Counted from the first letter of the stretch, positions 1-9,220 are shown. The stretch is DNA of 64,000 bases from Salinarimonas chemoclinalis (GCF_041514305.1 NZ_JBGMWH010000008.1:111513-175512); one strand, 5' to 3'. Translations and numbers: made by a program. The notes: generated by a model from the letters alone, not told the origin.

Positions 1-3000
1 GAACGCCGTGTTCCGCCGCCCGGCGGAACCAGCCGATGGCGCCGGTGTAGTCCGGCGCACCGCCGACCGCGCCCTCGGCGAGCAGGACGGCCAGGTTGTG
101 CATGGCGGTGACGTTGCCGCTCTCCGCGGCGCGGCGATACCACATCTCGGCGGCGGCCGGATCGCGCGCGACGCCCACGCCCTTGTCGTGGATCTGGCCG
201 ATCCGGTACTGCGCCGGCACGACGCCCTGCTCCGCCAGGCGCTCGAAGAGCGTGGCGGCCAGCGCCGGGTCGCGCGGCGCGTCACGCCCGTCCGAGAGGC
301 GCGCGGCGAGCTCGAACACGGCGGCCTCGTCGCCGGCGCGGGCGGCCTCGCCCAGCCGCGACGAGGCGACCGCGTCGGGGATGACGAGGCCCGCGACGAG
401 GGCCGAGACCGGACCGGTCGGGATCATCGGCGCGGCGGCTGCGTCGGTCGCCGTCGGCGGCACGATGCGCGCGGCGAAGGCGGTGGCCTCGTCGCGGCGC
501 GGCGGCAGCATGATCTCCCGCGCGGCGTCGGCGGAGGTGGGCGCGGGGATGACGAGGTCGCCCGCGGGGATGCCGCTCGACAGCGGCGCCGCAGGCAGCC
601 CCATGAAGCTCGGCACCCGCGACGCGTCCGCGCCCGGAATGGTCTGCGTCGTCGTCGGATCCGCCCGGGGCACGGCCGGCAGGTCGGCCTCCGGCGCGAT
701 CGTGACGGCCGGGGCGTCGATCGGGGCGGGGAGCGCCGCCGGCGCCGCCTCCGTCGAGACCTGCGCCGGGGGGGCGACGCTCGCGACCGGACCGTCGCCG
801 CCGCGCTGGAGCATGGTCGAGACCTGGAGCGCGCCCAGCGCCAGCACGATCGCGGCGAGCCCGAGCAGGAGCGGCTTGCGGCGGCGCGCGAGCACGCGCT
901 TCATGCGCCCGGCGAGGCTCGCGGGGGAGGCGCCGTCGGCGTCGATCTCCGCGGGCTCGCTGCGCGCCGCGGCGGCTTCCGCTGCGGCGGACTGCGCGGC
1001 ACGGCGGGCGGCGGCGATGAAGCTCGCCTTGATGTCGCCGGCGTCGGGCTCCTCGCTCGCGGCGGGCGCCGGCGCGGCGGCCTTGCGGCCCTTGCCAGGC
1101 TGCGGACGGCCGGAGCCCGGCTCGAGCAGGATCTCGTCGATCGCGGGCATCGCGGCGGGCGCGTCCGCCTCGGAGAGGAGCGCGGCGGCGCCGGTGTCGA
1201 GCACCGGCGCCTGCGCCTCCGGCTCCGGCTTGCGCGGGGCCGCGGCGCGGAAGGCGGAGATGTCGAAGCCCCGCGGCATCGCGGGCTCCTCGCGCGCCTG
1301 GGCGGACGCTCCGCCGGCGGCCGCGGGGGCGGTCTCCTCGTCGAGCACGGGCGCTCCCGGCACGGGCCGGGCCTCGGCCGCCGACCTGCGCGCGGCGGTC
1401 GCCTCCGCCGGCTTCTGGCGGCGGGCGTCCCTGTCGCGCCCGTCCTTCTCCCGGCCCGGGCCGGCCTCGAGCGAGGCCAGGCGCCCGACGAGGGCTTCCA
1501 GCGTGCCGTGGACGGCGGAGAGCGTATCGCGGCTGCGCCGGTCGGCCTCCGCCTGCGAGGCCTTGAGGCTCTCGATGGTGCGGGCGAGATCGGCGAAGGC
1601 GCCGTCCTTCGAGGCGTCCTTGCCGGCGGTGGGCGCACTCCCGCGCAGGCCGTCCTCGAGGCCCGCGACCTGCGCCATCAGGTCGCCCATCGAGCGCTCG
1701 AGCGCGGCGAGCGCCGGGTCGGGGTCGCGCTCGCGCTCCAGCCGTGCGGCGATCTGCGTGATCTGGCGCTCCAGCGCCTCGAGCCCGTCCGAGCCCTCCC
1801 GCTGGGGCTCCTCGAGCTTCGCGGCGAGGCCGGCGAGCATGGCCTCGAGCGGCCGGAGCCGCTCGTCCTCGCCCGGCGCGGCGAGGCGCTCGTCGATCCG
1901 GTCGAGCCGGCGCATCAGGCCGTCGAGGTCGAGCGACGGCTCGGGCCGCGGCGCCTCGCGCAGCGCGTCGAGCTTCTCGGCCATGACGTCGAGCCGCGCC
2001 ACGAGCGCGGCGGGAGCGAGCGCCTCCTGGCGGGCGCCGAGCCGCTTCTCCAGCATCTCGATCTGCTGCGCGACCGGAGAGACGTCGACCTGGGTCGGCC
2101 GGGTGGAGAGCGCGTCGAGCCGCGCACCGAGCGCCTCGATCTGGCTCGCCAGCGGCCCGAGATCGACCGTCGCGGCGGGCGCGCCGCCGGCCTCGAGCTT
2201 CGCGGCGGAGGCGGCGAGGCCGTCGATCTGGCGTGCGAGCGCTCCGGTGTCCGCCCGCGAGAGCAGACCCGTGGCGGCCTCGAGCTTCTCGCCCAGCGTG
2301 TCGATGCGCGACCCGAGCGCGCCGAGCGCGGCCCCGTCCGCCTCCGGGCGCGGCGTGGCGAGATGCTCGCGGATGTCCTCCACGGCGGCGCGCATGCCGG
2401 CGAACTCGAGCGGGTCGACCTGCCCGCGCGCGATCCGCTCGACCTGGCGCGACAGCTCCGCGACCTGCTCGGCGAGATCGCCGACGCGGCTCGGCTCGGC
2501 GATCTCGCCGAGCAGCCCGCGCAGGTCCGCGACCTCGCCGGCGAGCGCCTGCACCGTCTGCGGGTCGAGCCCGGCGTCGGCGATGAGGTCGACCTTGTGG
2601 GAGATGGTCTCGACCGCCTGGACGAGGCCGTGCGGTGCGTTGCGCTGGACCTCGTCGGAGAGGCGGCGGACCTCGCCCTCGAGCCGCGAGAGCGTCGCGC
2701 CCATCGCCGCCGCGTCGGGTCCGGTATTGCCGAGCCTGGCCTGGATCATCGCCTGCGCGGTCTCGCGGGAGAGCGTGCGCAGGATGTCCTCGAGCTGCCC
2801 GACCTCGCCGCGGGTGGCGAGCCCCGACACGGTCTCGCGCAGCTGCGCCAGTTCCTGGCGCACGCCTTCCACCGCGGGCGCGGTCTCCTCGTCGCGCGGG
2901 CGCACGCTGTCGAGCTGGCCGGCGAGCTTCGAGATGTCGGCGCGCAGCCCCTCCAGGATTTCGGCGTGCGAGCGGCCGTCGCGCGGCGCGGCCTCGGCGC

Positions 3001-3922
3001 GCGGGGCGAAGCGGGCGGCGAGCGCCGGCGGGGGCGCGGCGGCGGCGCCGTCGGGGTCCTCCAGCGCCTGCTGGCGCGAGCGGATCTCGGCGACCGCCTC
3101 CTTGAGCTCGTCTCGCACGGACAGGCCGCGACGGCCGCGCCCGCGCTCGGGCGCCGCCGTTTCGGCGATCCGCTCGGAGATGGTGGCGATGCGCTCCTCG
3201 AAGCCGCGCAGCGCCCGCTCGATCTTCTCGTCGATCGCCGACTCGCGGGCGGCGTCGCGCTCGCGGGCCGCGCTCGTCTCCTCGCGGCGGCGGACTTCCA
3301 GGTTGGCCAGGTGCTTCTCGACCTTGGCCACGGCGTCGAGCGCCGCCTTCATCGAGGGCTGATGTCCCTCGGCCACGCGCCGATCGATGTCGTCGAGACG
3401 TCGGGTCATCAGCCCGAGCGCCTCGCCGAGCACGGTCGCGGTGCGGTCCTGGCGCTCCGCGACCGACTTCGTGGTCTCCGCCATGCGGTCCTCGGCGCGC
3501 TCGATCCAGCGCGCCACGGAATCGAGCGCCTCGGCGGTCTTCGCCGCGCTCTCGCGGGCGCGGCGGTCCTGCTCGGCGGTGAGGGAGGCGATGACCTGGT
3601 CGAGGTTGCGGGTCGAGGCCTGGACACGCGCCTGCGGAGCGGCGGCGCTCGCGCCGCCGCGGGTGATCTTGCCGAGGCGCGAGGCGACCCCGTCGAGTTC
3701 GTCGTAGCCGCCGCCGTGATCGGAGGCGCGAGCCGGCTGGCCGGCGCGCCGGCGCACCGGCGCCTCCTGGTAGGCGCGCGTCGCGCGATCGGCGATGGCG
3801 ACCGAGAGCCATTCGTCGAGGCTCATCCCGGCCCGCCGGGCCGCCTCGCGGGCCGCGTCGCGGACCTCGGGATCGAGCCCGTCGAGGCCCCAGGGGGCGG
3901 ACTGTGAAACGTTCTGCCGCAT
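1..3922 (-). CDS. PodJ-like polar localization factor with SEL1 repeats (partial, C-terminus off the window)
   Basis: The frame is open to the left edge, so at least 1307 residues are present and the C-terminus is missing. The protein starts MRQNVSQSAPWGLDGLD. A long cytoplasmic part (roughly residues 70-800) is rich in Glu, Arg, Ala and Leu with heptad-like spacing, as in coiled coils. An Ala/Pro/Glu-rich stretch follows, then one membrane helix near residue 1015 (PLLLGLAAIVLALGAL) preceded by a basic RRRK. SEL1-type repeats with the W-Y-R-R-A-A signature begin near residue 1170, outside the membrane. This coiled-coil, membrane, SEL1 order is that of PodJ/PodJL cell-pole organizers of Alphaproteobacteria. 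The ATG at 3922 is chosen because the N-terminal sequence resembles that of the family as I remember it. A CtrA-like site lies upstream. Function is inferred from architecture. Confidence 0.85.
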   Translation of the reverse strand, partial: MRQNVSQSAPWGLDGLDPEVRDAAREAARRAGMSLDEWLSVAIADRATRAYQEAPVRRRAGQPARASDHGGGYDELDGVASRLGKITRGGASAAAPQARVQASTRNLDQVIASLTAEQDRRARESAAKTAEALDSVARWIERAEDRMAETTKSVAERQDRTATVLGEALGLMTRRLDDIDRRVAEGHQPSMKAALDAVAKVEKHLANLEVRRREETSAARERDAARESAIDEKIERALRGFEERIATISERIAETAAPERGRGRRGLSVRDELKEAVAEIRSRQQALEDPDGAAAAPPPALAARFAPRAEAAPRDGRSHAEILEGLRADISKLAGQLDSVRPRDEETAPAVEGVRQELAQLRETVSGLATRGEVGQLEDILRTLSRETAQAMIQARLGNTGPDAAAMGATLSRLEGEVRRLSDEVQRNAPHGLVQAVETISHKVDLIADAGLDPQTVQALAGEVADLRGLLGEIAEPSRVGDLAEQVAELSRQVERIARGQVDPLEFAGMRAAVEDIREHLATPRPEADGAALGALGSRIDTLGEKLEAATGLLSRADTGALARQIDGLAASAAKLEAGGAPAATVDLGPLASQIEALGARLDALSTRPTQVDVSPVAQQIEMLEKRLGARQEALAPAALVARLDVMAEKLDALREAPRPEPSLDLDGLMRRLDRIDERLAAPGEDERLRPLEAMLAGLAAKLEEPQREGSDGLEALERQITQIAARLERERDPDPALAALERSMGDLMAQVAGLEDGLRGSAPTAGKDASKDGAFADLARTIESLKASQAEADRRSRDTLSAVHGTLEALVGRLASLEAGPGREKDGRDRDARRQKPAEATAARRSAAEARPVPGAPVLDEETAPAAAGGASAQAREEPAMPRGFDISAFRAAAPRKPEPEAQAPVLDTGAAALLSEADAPAAMPAIDEILLEPGSGRPQPGKGRKAAAPAPAASEEPDAGDIKASFIAAARRAAQSAAAEAAAARSEPAEIDADGASPASLAGRMKRVLARRRKPLLLGLAAIVLALGALQVSTMLQRGGDGPVASVAPPAQVSTEAAPAALPAPIDAPAVTIAPEADLPAVPRADPTTTQTIPGADASRVPSFMGLPAAPLSSGIPAGDLVIPAPTSADAAREIMLPPRRDEATAFAARIVPPTATDAAAAPMIPTGPVSALVAGLVIPDAVASSRLGEAARAGDEAAVFELAARLSDGRDAPRDPALAATLFERLAEQGVVPAQYRIGQIHDKGVGVARDPAAAEMWYRRAAESGNVTAMHNLAVLLAEGAVGGAPDYTGAIGWFRRAAEHGV

Positions 3923-4109
3923 CGCCGCGCTCTCGGTCCTGTTGGCCGGCCGGATGGCCGCGGGACGTTTCGTCGGTGGCGTCGCGCTCGGGATGCGCGG
4001 CCGGGCCCGGCGCCGCCCCGACGCGCCTGCCCCGACGCCGCCCGCCGCCGCCGAAAGTTGACGGTCGGTTGCGGACATGCGCCGACGCCTCGACTTTTCC
4101 CCGTCAAGG

Positions 4110-4124
4110 TAAACACGCGGTTAA
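4110..4124 (-). promoter_or_regulatory. CtrA-like box upstream of the PodJ-like gene
   Basis: Read on the minus strand the site is TTAA-N7-TTTA, one base from the CtrA consensus TTAA-N7-TTAA, and the first half continues into CC as in many known boxes. It lies about 190 bases upstream of the start of the PodJ-like gene in a 290-base non-coding gap. PodJ genes are cell-cycle controlled in Caulobacter. The match is by eye only. Confidence 0.35.
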
Positions 4125-4212
4125 TCGATCTTCGCGAACTGCGAACGAAGCTCGTCGAGCCGCCCGGGAGTTGCCGCGGCGGTGCGGATCGGGTCCGTGG
4201 CGGGTGATCCCG

Positions 4213-5286
4213 TCAGGGTTGCGAGAGCCGGCTCTCGGCCAGCGCGAGCGCGTCGGCCCGCTCGTCGGGGGTCAGGCGCGCGAGCGCCTCGTCGAGCCAG
4301 GCGTCGTCGAGCCCCTGCGACGCGGCGGCGAGATGCCAGGCGGCGGCCTCGACGGGGTCCTGCGCGACGCCCCGGCCCTGTGCGTGCAGGCGCGCGAGGC
4401 GGTTCTGTGCGACCGCGTTGCCGCGGAAGGCCGCCTCGCGGAACCAGCGCGCCGCCTCCTCCTCGTTCGCCGCCAGACCCGCGCCGTTGAACAGCGCGAT
4501 GGCGTACTCGACCATGCCGGCGACGTCGCCGCTGCGGGCGGCGCGGGAGAACCAGGCGGCGGCCGCGATCGGGTCCTCCTCGAGGGCGCGCCCCTCGGCG
4601 TAGAGGACGCCGAGCGCGTGCTGCGCGGGCGCGACGTCCGCTTCCGCCGCCAGGCGCATCAGCTCTGCCGCCCGGGCGAGGTCCGCCTCCTCCTCCGAGC
4701 CGAGAAGGAGGAGGGCGAGGTTGTAGGCGGCGCGGGGATGGCCCGCCTCGGCGGCACGCTCCAGGAGCGCGCGGCCCTCCCGCGGGTCCGCGGGCACGCC
4801 CTCGCCCTCGATCGCGATCATGGCCAGCGCGAACAGCGCGTTCGGGTCGCCTCGGCGGGCGGCGAGGCGATACCAGTCGGCGGCGCGGGCGACGTCCTGC
4901 GGCACGCCGAGCCCCTGGGCGTAGAGCTCCCCGAGCAGCGTCATCGCGGCGGCGTCGTCGGGGAGGCGCTCCAGCCGCTGCGTCGCGCGGTGGAAGGCGG
5001 TGAGGTAGTAGCCGCGCTGGAACGCACCGTAGGCGAGGTCGGCGTCCGGGTCCGCCTCGGCGCCGACCGGCGGCGGCGCGGCGAGGGTCGTGTCGCGAAA
5101 GCCGTTCGTCTCGACGGGCTCGCGCCCCGCGGGCGCCGTGAGGAGGGGCGGCTCGACCGAAAGGGGCTCGACCGAAAGGGGCTCGGCCGGAGCCGGCTCG
5201 GCCGCGGGGACCTGCGGCGCCTGCGCGCCGGCCGGGGCCGCCAGCAGCGTGAGGCCGAGCGCCAGGAGCGGGAGCGCGCGCCTCAC
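4213..5286 (-). CDS. secreted SEL1/TPR-like repeat protein
   Basis: The 357-residue protein starts at GTG 5286. That start overlaps the stop of the upstream ThiE-like gene by four bases (GTGA) and gives a clean signal peptide (VRRALPLLALGLTLLAAPAGAQA); an upstream ATG would add about 70 Arg-rich residues that look like antisense translation. After a Pro/Glu linker, residues 110-345 hold six or seven SEL1 repeats, with motifs such as LYAQGLGVPQD, WYRLAARRGD and WFREAAFRGNAVA. SEL1 proteins are protein-interaction scaffolds, often periplasmic. The partner is unknown. The four-base overlap implies translational coupling to the upstream gene. Confidence 0.85.
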   Translation of the reverse strand: MRRALPLLALGLTLLAAPAGAQAPQVPAAEPAPAEPLSVEPLSVEPPLLTAPAGREPVETNGFRDTTLAAPPPVGAEADPDADLAYGAFQRGYYLTAFHRATQRLERLPDDAAAMTLLGELYAQGLGVPQDVARAADWYRLAARRGDPNALFALAMIAIEGEGVPADPREGRALLERAAEAGHPRAAYNLALLLLGSEEEADLARAAELMRLAAEADVAPAQHALGVLYAEGRALEEDPIAAAAWFSRAARSGDVAGMVEYAIALFNGAGLAANEEEAARWFREAAFRGNAVAQNRLARLHAQGRGVAQDPVEAAAWHLAAASQGLDDAWLDEALARLTPDERADALALAESRLSQP

Positions 5287-5975
5287 GCGCCGTCCTCCGC
5301 CGCGCGCCGCACGCGCTCGGCGTCGACGGCGTCGAGCGTCTCCCGTGCCCGGGCGAGCGCCTCGGCGGGTCCCGCGGGGTCCGAGAAGGCCGCGTCGCCG
5401 AGGGCGACGAACTCCGCCCCCGTCCGCGCGAGCGCGGCCACGGCGTCCAGGTTCGCGGCGTAGGCGATACAGGGCGTCTCGAAGATCTCCGCCCACCAGG
5501 CGGCGCGCTCCTGCACGGCGTCGAGGGCCGGCAGCGAGCCGTCCGGCCGCGGCTCGCCGAAGAGCACGTAGTCGACGCCGATCTCGCCCGCCGTCATCGC
5601 GTCGTGGCGCGACTTGAGCGCGCCGACGCCCACCACGCGGTCGCTCTCGAGGCGCTCGCGCAGGAGCCGCGCTTCGGCGAGGTCGCGGGCGTGGGCGCCG
5701 TCGGCGCCGCCGCGGGTCGCGACGCGGCCGAGGTCGAGGGCCTCCGTCTCCGCGCCGCCGCGGCCCTCCACCGCGACGACGAGCGCCGCCCCCGCCTCCT
5801 GCGCGATCGGGGCGAGCGCCTTGACGTGGTTGATCAGGAGACGCTCCTCCCGGAGCGGCAGGCGCAGCAGCACGGCCGCGGCCGCGCCGTCGCGCATCGC
5901 CGCGCGCAGGGTCGGCGCGAAGCCGGCGGGGTCCTCGACGATCGGGGTGACGAGGTAGAGGAGGGTGGGCGTCAC
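5283..5975 (-). CDS. divergent thiamine-phosphate synthase-like (ThiE-fold) protein
   Basis: The 230-residue protein has the layout of the TMP synthase TIM barrel: LLYLVTPIVED at the N-terminus, GADGAHARD where ThiE has DGVHLGQ-D, GVGALKSRHDA where ThiE has GxSxHxxxE, and GVDYVLFGE where ThiE has DYIGxGP. The usual phosphate and pyrimidine-binding signatures (QLREK, NDR, TxTK) are not visible. I therefore call it ThiE-like and doubt that it is the main thiamine-phosphate synthase. It is translationally coupled to the downstream SEL1 gene, an odd partner for thiamine synthesis. No TPP riboswitch is evident in the 192-base upstream gap. Confidence 0.7.
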   Translation of the reverse strand: MTPTLLYLVTPIVEDPAGFAPTLRAAMRDGAAAAVLLRLPLREERLLINHVKALAPIAQEAGAALVVAVEGRGGAETEALDLGRVATRGGADGAHARDLAEARLLRERLESDRVVGVGALKSRHDAMTAGEIGVDYVLFGEPRPDGSLPALDAVQERAAWWAEIFETPCIAYAANLDAVAALARTGAEFVALGDAAFSDPAGPAEALARARETLDAVDAERVRRAAEDGA

Positions 5976-6167
5976 GGATGGCCTCTTGCGCTGTGCGCGG
6001 GACTGCCCGGCGGGCCGCGATCGCGGGCTTCGTCGCGGGCTTGGCCGTGCGCGCCGCCCGGGCTATGAGCGAAGCGCCCGCACGACCCTCTCTTGCCGCT
6101 CCGCGCCGCTCGGCGCAAGAGCGAGAGGACGTCGGGAGCGGGTCGCCTCGTCTCGTCGGATACGCCC

Positions 6168-6401
6168 GTGCGCAAGCTCCCGCCCCGTTTCGCCCCGATC
6201 CTGTTCGCGCTGTTCCTGTCGGGGATCATGTCCCTCGTCGTCTCGGGGATCGCGACCCTGCGCGCTGTCGGCTTCGACGCGTTCCTGTTCAAGTGGATGA
6301 CCGGCTGGCTCTTCGCCTGGGCGGTGGCTTTTCCCGGCGTGCTCGGCTTCGCGCCGCTGGTGCGCCGGATCGTCGCGCGCCTCGTCGAGCCGCCGGCGTG
6401 A
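6168..6401 (+). CDS. DUF2798 family small membrane protein
   Basis: The 77-residue protein starts at GTG 6168; translation further upstream is Arg/Ser-rich and lacks family character. Two hydrophobic helices are clear, FAPILFALFLSGIMSLVVSG and WLFAWAVAFPGVLGFAPLV, separated by a short loop, and the protein ends with RRIVARLVEPPA. This two-helix pattern matches DUF2798 proteins of unknown function. It stands alone, divergent from the ThiE-like gene and convergent with the DUF533 gene ten bases on. Confidence 0.75.
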   Translation: MRKLPPRFAPILFALFLSGIMSLVVSGIATLRAVGFDAFLFKWMTGWLFAWAVAFPGVLGFAPLVRRIVARLVEPPA

Positions 6402-6411
6402 GGGCTCGCGG

Positions 6412-7197
6412 TCAGGTCGCGTCCGCGACCGCCCGCTCGATCTCGGCTGCGAGCCCACGGTCGAGGTCGAGCCGTGCGGCGAGCATGTCGAGATAGGCGC
6501 GCTCGGCGGGGTGGTCCGGCACCATCGCGAGCAGCGACGCGGCGTAGAGCTCCGCCGCCATCTCCGGCGTGCGCGCGGCGCGCACCACCTTGTCGATGTC
6601 GAGCGGTGACGCGAGCTCGTCCATGACGAAGGCCTTGGCCTGCGCGTCGAGCCCGAGCTGCTCGATGTGGGCGAAGATGCGCGCCTGCTCCTCGCCGTCG
6701 ATGTGCCCGTCCGCCTTCGCCCCCTGGATCATGGCCACGAGGATCGCGCGGGCGAGCGCCTCCTCGCCGCCGGGCGCATTCGCGGGCGCGAAGCCGCTGT
6801 CGGCGGGGGGCGCGAGCAACGCCGCGCCTCCGGCCGGCATCAGGTGCGTGGCGCCGTGGCCCGCGGGCTCGGCGACGGGCGCACCGATCGCAGCCTGACG
6901 ATTGCGCCAGGCGGCGTAGGCGAGGCCCGCGACCGCGGCGACGCCGCCGATCTTCAGCGCCGTGCCGGCGGTCTTGCCGGCGAACTCACGCGCCTTCTTG
7001 CTTCCCAGGAGCAGCCCGACGACGCCCCCGGCGAGGCCGCCCCTGAGCAGGTCTCCGGTCCCGCCGCCCGCGCTGCCGCCGCCTGCGGAACCGCCCCCTT
7101 GCCCGAGCATGCGGCGCGCCTGCGCTTCGAGCCCGGAGAGATCGCCCGCGCGGGCGGAGCCGAGGACCTGGTCGAGGAGCTTCTTCGCGTCGAGCAT
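6412..7197 (-). CDS. DUF533 / tellurite-resistance TerB-like inner membrane protein (YebE-like)
   Basis: The 261-residue protein starts MLDAKKLLDQVLGSARAG. It has a Gly/Ser-rich linker near residues 35-50, a Gly-rich hydrophobic segment near 55-95 (GGLAGGVVGLLLGSK; AAVAGLAYAAWR), and a C-terminal alpha-helical TerB-like domain from about residue 135 (AILVAMIQGAKADGHID, where acidic residues mark the metal-binding helix). This is the DUF533/YebE pattern. The cellular role is unknown. It is a single-gene unit. Confidence 0.85.
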   Translation of the reverse strand: MLDAKKLLDQVLGSARAGDLSGLEAQARRMLGQGGGSAGGGSAGGGTGDLLRGGLAGGVVGLLLGSKKAREFAGKTAGTALKIGGVAAVAGLAYAAWRNRQAAIGAPVAEPAGHGATHLMPAGGAALLAPPADSGFAPANAPGGEEALARAILVAMIQGAKADGHIDGEEQARIFAHIEQLGLDAQAKAFVMDELASPLDIDKVVRAARTPEMAAELYAASLLAMVPDHPAERAYLDMLAARLDLDRGLAAEIERAVADAT

Positions 7198-7261
7198 GGG
7201 GAGCCTTCGGTGATGGGGTGCGACGCCCCTGAGATGGGCGCGCGCGAGCGGGGCCGCAAGC

Positions 7262-8614
7262 TCAGCGCAGGCCGTCCTCGTGGGAGACCGGCTCGTCGCG
7301 CGTCAGCGCGGCGAGGGCGGCGTCGCGCCGCGCCTCGATCGCGGCGACGTCGCGTGGCTCGACGACGACGCGCCGGCCGGCCTCCGTGGCGAGATCGACG
7401 TGCTCGGCGATGACGGCCTTGCGATCGGGGTCCCGGGCGATCTCGCCGAGCTGCGCGAGGGTCTCGAGCAGGTGCATCAGCACCGCCGGCTGGTCGGCCG
7501 CCGACTGCCGGATCTGGTGGAACGCCACGTCGACGAGCCCCTCGAAGGTCGAGACCGGGGAGATGACCCGAACGACCCCGTCCTCGTCCGGGAAGCCCCG
7601 CTCGGCCGAGGGGCGGGTCATCACCGTGGCGATCGACCGCCCGAGCCGGTTGATCACCGCGATCCCGGTGAAGGCGTCGTTGAGGCTCGGCGAGAGGGCC
7701 CGCAGGCCGATCTCGACGAGCTGCCGGAAGGCGAACTCGAGGTCCTGGACCGGGGTCCGCTCCGGGCCGACGACGACGGCCAGCGCGAATGCGTTCTCCA
7801 GCGCCGGGGTCAGCGCTTCCGGGGGCGTCACCCAGGCGTGCACGCCCCGCGCGAGGACATGGTGGCCGGGCCGGTAGGCCAGCTCGACGACGCCCCCCGC
7901 CTCGCAGGCCGCGCGCACGAGAAGCCCGTAGTCGATCCCCTGGACGTAGCCGCTCGCGCGCCCGTGGATCGGCCGGGCGTCGTCGTGCTTCGCGATGGAG
8001 CGCGGATGCTGGCGCTGCTGCGGGGACAGGTCCGGCAGGAACTGCTCGATCGTCGCGTCGAGCTGGTCGCCGACGCGGTTGATCAGCGTGTCCGCCACGA
8101 TCGAGCGCGCGAGATGGTGGACGTAGAACAGCAGCATCGCGATCGAGGCGAGCACGAGCACCGTCGCACCGGTCACCGCGGCGGCCGCCTCCCGCGCCGC
8201 CGCGTCCGGGGTCAGGCCCCGCAGCACGATCAGCAGGTAGACGATGGTGGCGAGGAAGAGCCCGAGCCCGACCTGCGTGCGTCGATCGCTCATGAAGGTG
8301 CGGATCAGCCGGAAGCCGAGCTGGTTCGCCGCGAGCGTGAGCACGACCATCGTGATCGAGATGGCGAGCGTCGCCATCGTGATCATGGAGGACAGGAGCG
8401 TCGACACGAAGTCCGAGGGGGAGGCGGCGGGCGTCTTCAGCAGGCCCCAGGCGTCGTCTCCCTCGGGCAGCGCGACGCGAAGCAGGACGAGGCCGATGGC
8501 CCCGGCCGCGAGCGACATCAGCCCCGGCACGAACCAGAGGCTCGACTGGACCGCGTCCCAGGCGGTGGCGAGCCGGGAGCCGACCGGGTGGAGCGGACTG
8601 CGGTTGCGAGTCAT
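7262..8614 (-). CDS. DUF2254 domain-containing membrane protein
   Basis: The 450-residue protein has four N-terminal hydrophobic segments: LMSLAAGAIGLVLLRVAL, MITMATLAISITMVVLTLA, GLGLFLATIVYLLIVL and VTGATVLVLASIAMLLFYV. A large soluble C-terminal domain follows. LSSMITMATLAISITMVVL and DTLINRVGDQLD are typical of DUF2254. The family is widespread in proteobacteria and has no established function. It is transcribed alone, with a short gap to zur on the same strand. Confidence 0.85.
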   Translation of the reverse strand: MTRNRSPLHPVGSRLATAWDAVQSSLWFVPGLMSLAAGAIGLVLLRVALPEGDDAWGLLKTPAASPSDFVSTLLSSMITMATLAISITMVVLTLAANQLGFRLIRTFMSDRRTQVGLGLFLATIVYLLIVLRGLTPDAAAREAAAAVTGATVLVLASIAMLLFYVHHLARSIVADTLINRVGDQLDATIEQFLPDLSPQQRQHPRSIAKHDDARPIHGRASGYVQGIDYGLLVRAACEAGGVVELAYRPGHHVLARGVHAWVTPPEALTPALENAFALAVVVGPERTPVQDLEFAFRQLVEIGLRALSPSLNDAFTGIAVINRLGRSIATVMTRPSAERGFPDEDGVVRVISPVSTFEGLVDVAFHQIRQSAADQPAVLMHLLETLAQLGEIARDPDRKAVIAEHVDLATEAGRRVVVEPRDVAAIEARRDAALAALTRDEPVSHEDGLR

Positions 8615-8671
8615 GGGATCGGTCTCGGCCGGGGCGAGATCAACGGCCGAGCTCGCGTCACCGTTCCCCCG

Positions 8672-9220
8672 TCACGCGCGGCAATGCGCGCAGGCGCCGG
8701 TGATCTCGAGCACCTGCCGGCGCGGCGCGAAGCCCTCCTGGGCCAGCATCTGCCCCACCGCCTTCGCCAGCGGCGCCGGCGCCAGCTCGTCGACGCCGCC
8801 GCAGGCCTCGCAGATCAGGAAGGCGACGAGGTCGTGCGGCGCGTGGGCGTGCGGGCACGCCGTGAAGGCGTTGCGGCTCTCGAGCTTGTGGGCGAAGCCC
8901 TGCTCGATCAGGAAGTCGAGCGCCCGATACACCGCGATCGGCGCGAGCCCGCGGCCGGCCTTGCTCTCCCCGGGTCCCTCGTCCGCGCCCCTGGCGTTGA
9001 GCGCGTCGAGGATCTCGTAGGCACCGAGCGGGGCATGGCTCTCGAGCAACGCCTCCAGCACCGCCCGCCGGATCGGCGTGAGCCGCACGCCGCGCTCGGC
9101 GCACGCGGCCTCGGCGCCCGCGAGCGCCTCGGGGAGAGCGGCGGCACGGGCGTGCGCGTGGGCGCAGGGAGCCGAGGGATCGTGCGGATGCGCGTGGGTC
9201 TGATCGTGCTCGTGATCCAT
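8672..9220 (-). CDS. zur: Fur-family zinc uptake regulator Zur
   Basis: The 182-residue protein starts at ATG 9220; upstream translation has no family similarity. Residues 1-25 are very His-rich (MDHEHDQTHAHPHD). A winged-helix DNA-binding domain follows (GVRLTPIRRAVLEALL, APIAVYRALDFLIEQGFAHKLES), then the metal-binding dimerization part with the two structural Cys pairs CEAC and CAHC. This is the Zur rather than the Fur pattern. It normally represses zinc-uptake genes when zinc is replete. It is divergent from the methyltransferase gene. The His-rich start probably binds additional zinc (inference). Confidence 0.88.
   Translation of the reverse strand: MDHEHDQTHAHPHDPSAPCAHAHARAAALPEALAGAEAACAERGVRLTPIRRAVLEALLESHAPLGAYEILDALNARGADEGPGESKAGRGLAPIAVYRALDFLIEQGFAHKLESRNAFTACPHAHAPHDLVAFLICEACGGVDELAPAPLAKAVGQMLAQEGFAPRRQVLEITGACAHCRA

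Noticed and set aside
8..3907. Open frame of 1299 codons on the plus strand and another of 1176 codons on the minus strand over the PodJ-like gene
   Set aside because: Both are Arg/Gly/Ala-rich antisense or out-of-frame translations forced by high GC. The frame from 3922 has coiled-coil, membrane and SEL1 features and a real N-terminus.
5976..6167. TPP riboswitch upstream of the ThiE-like gene
   Set aside because: The conserved CUGAGA and ACCUGAU-type elements are not present on the minus strand.
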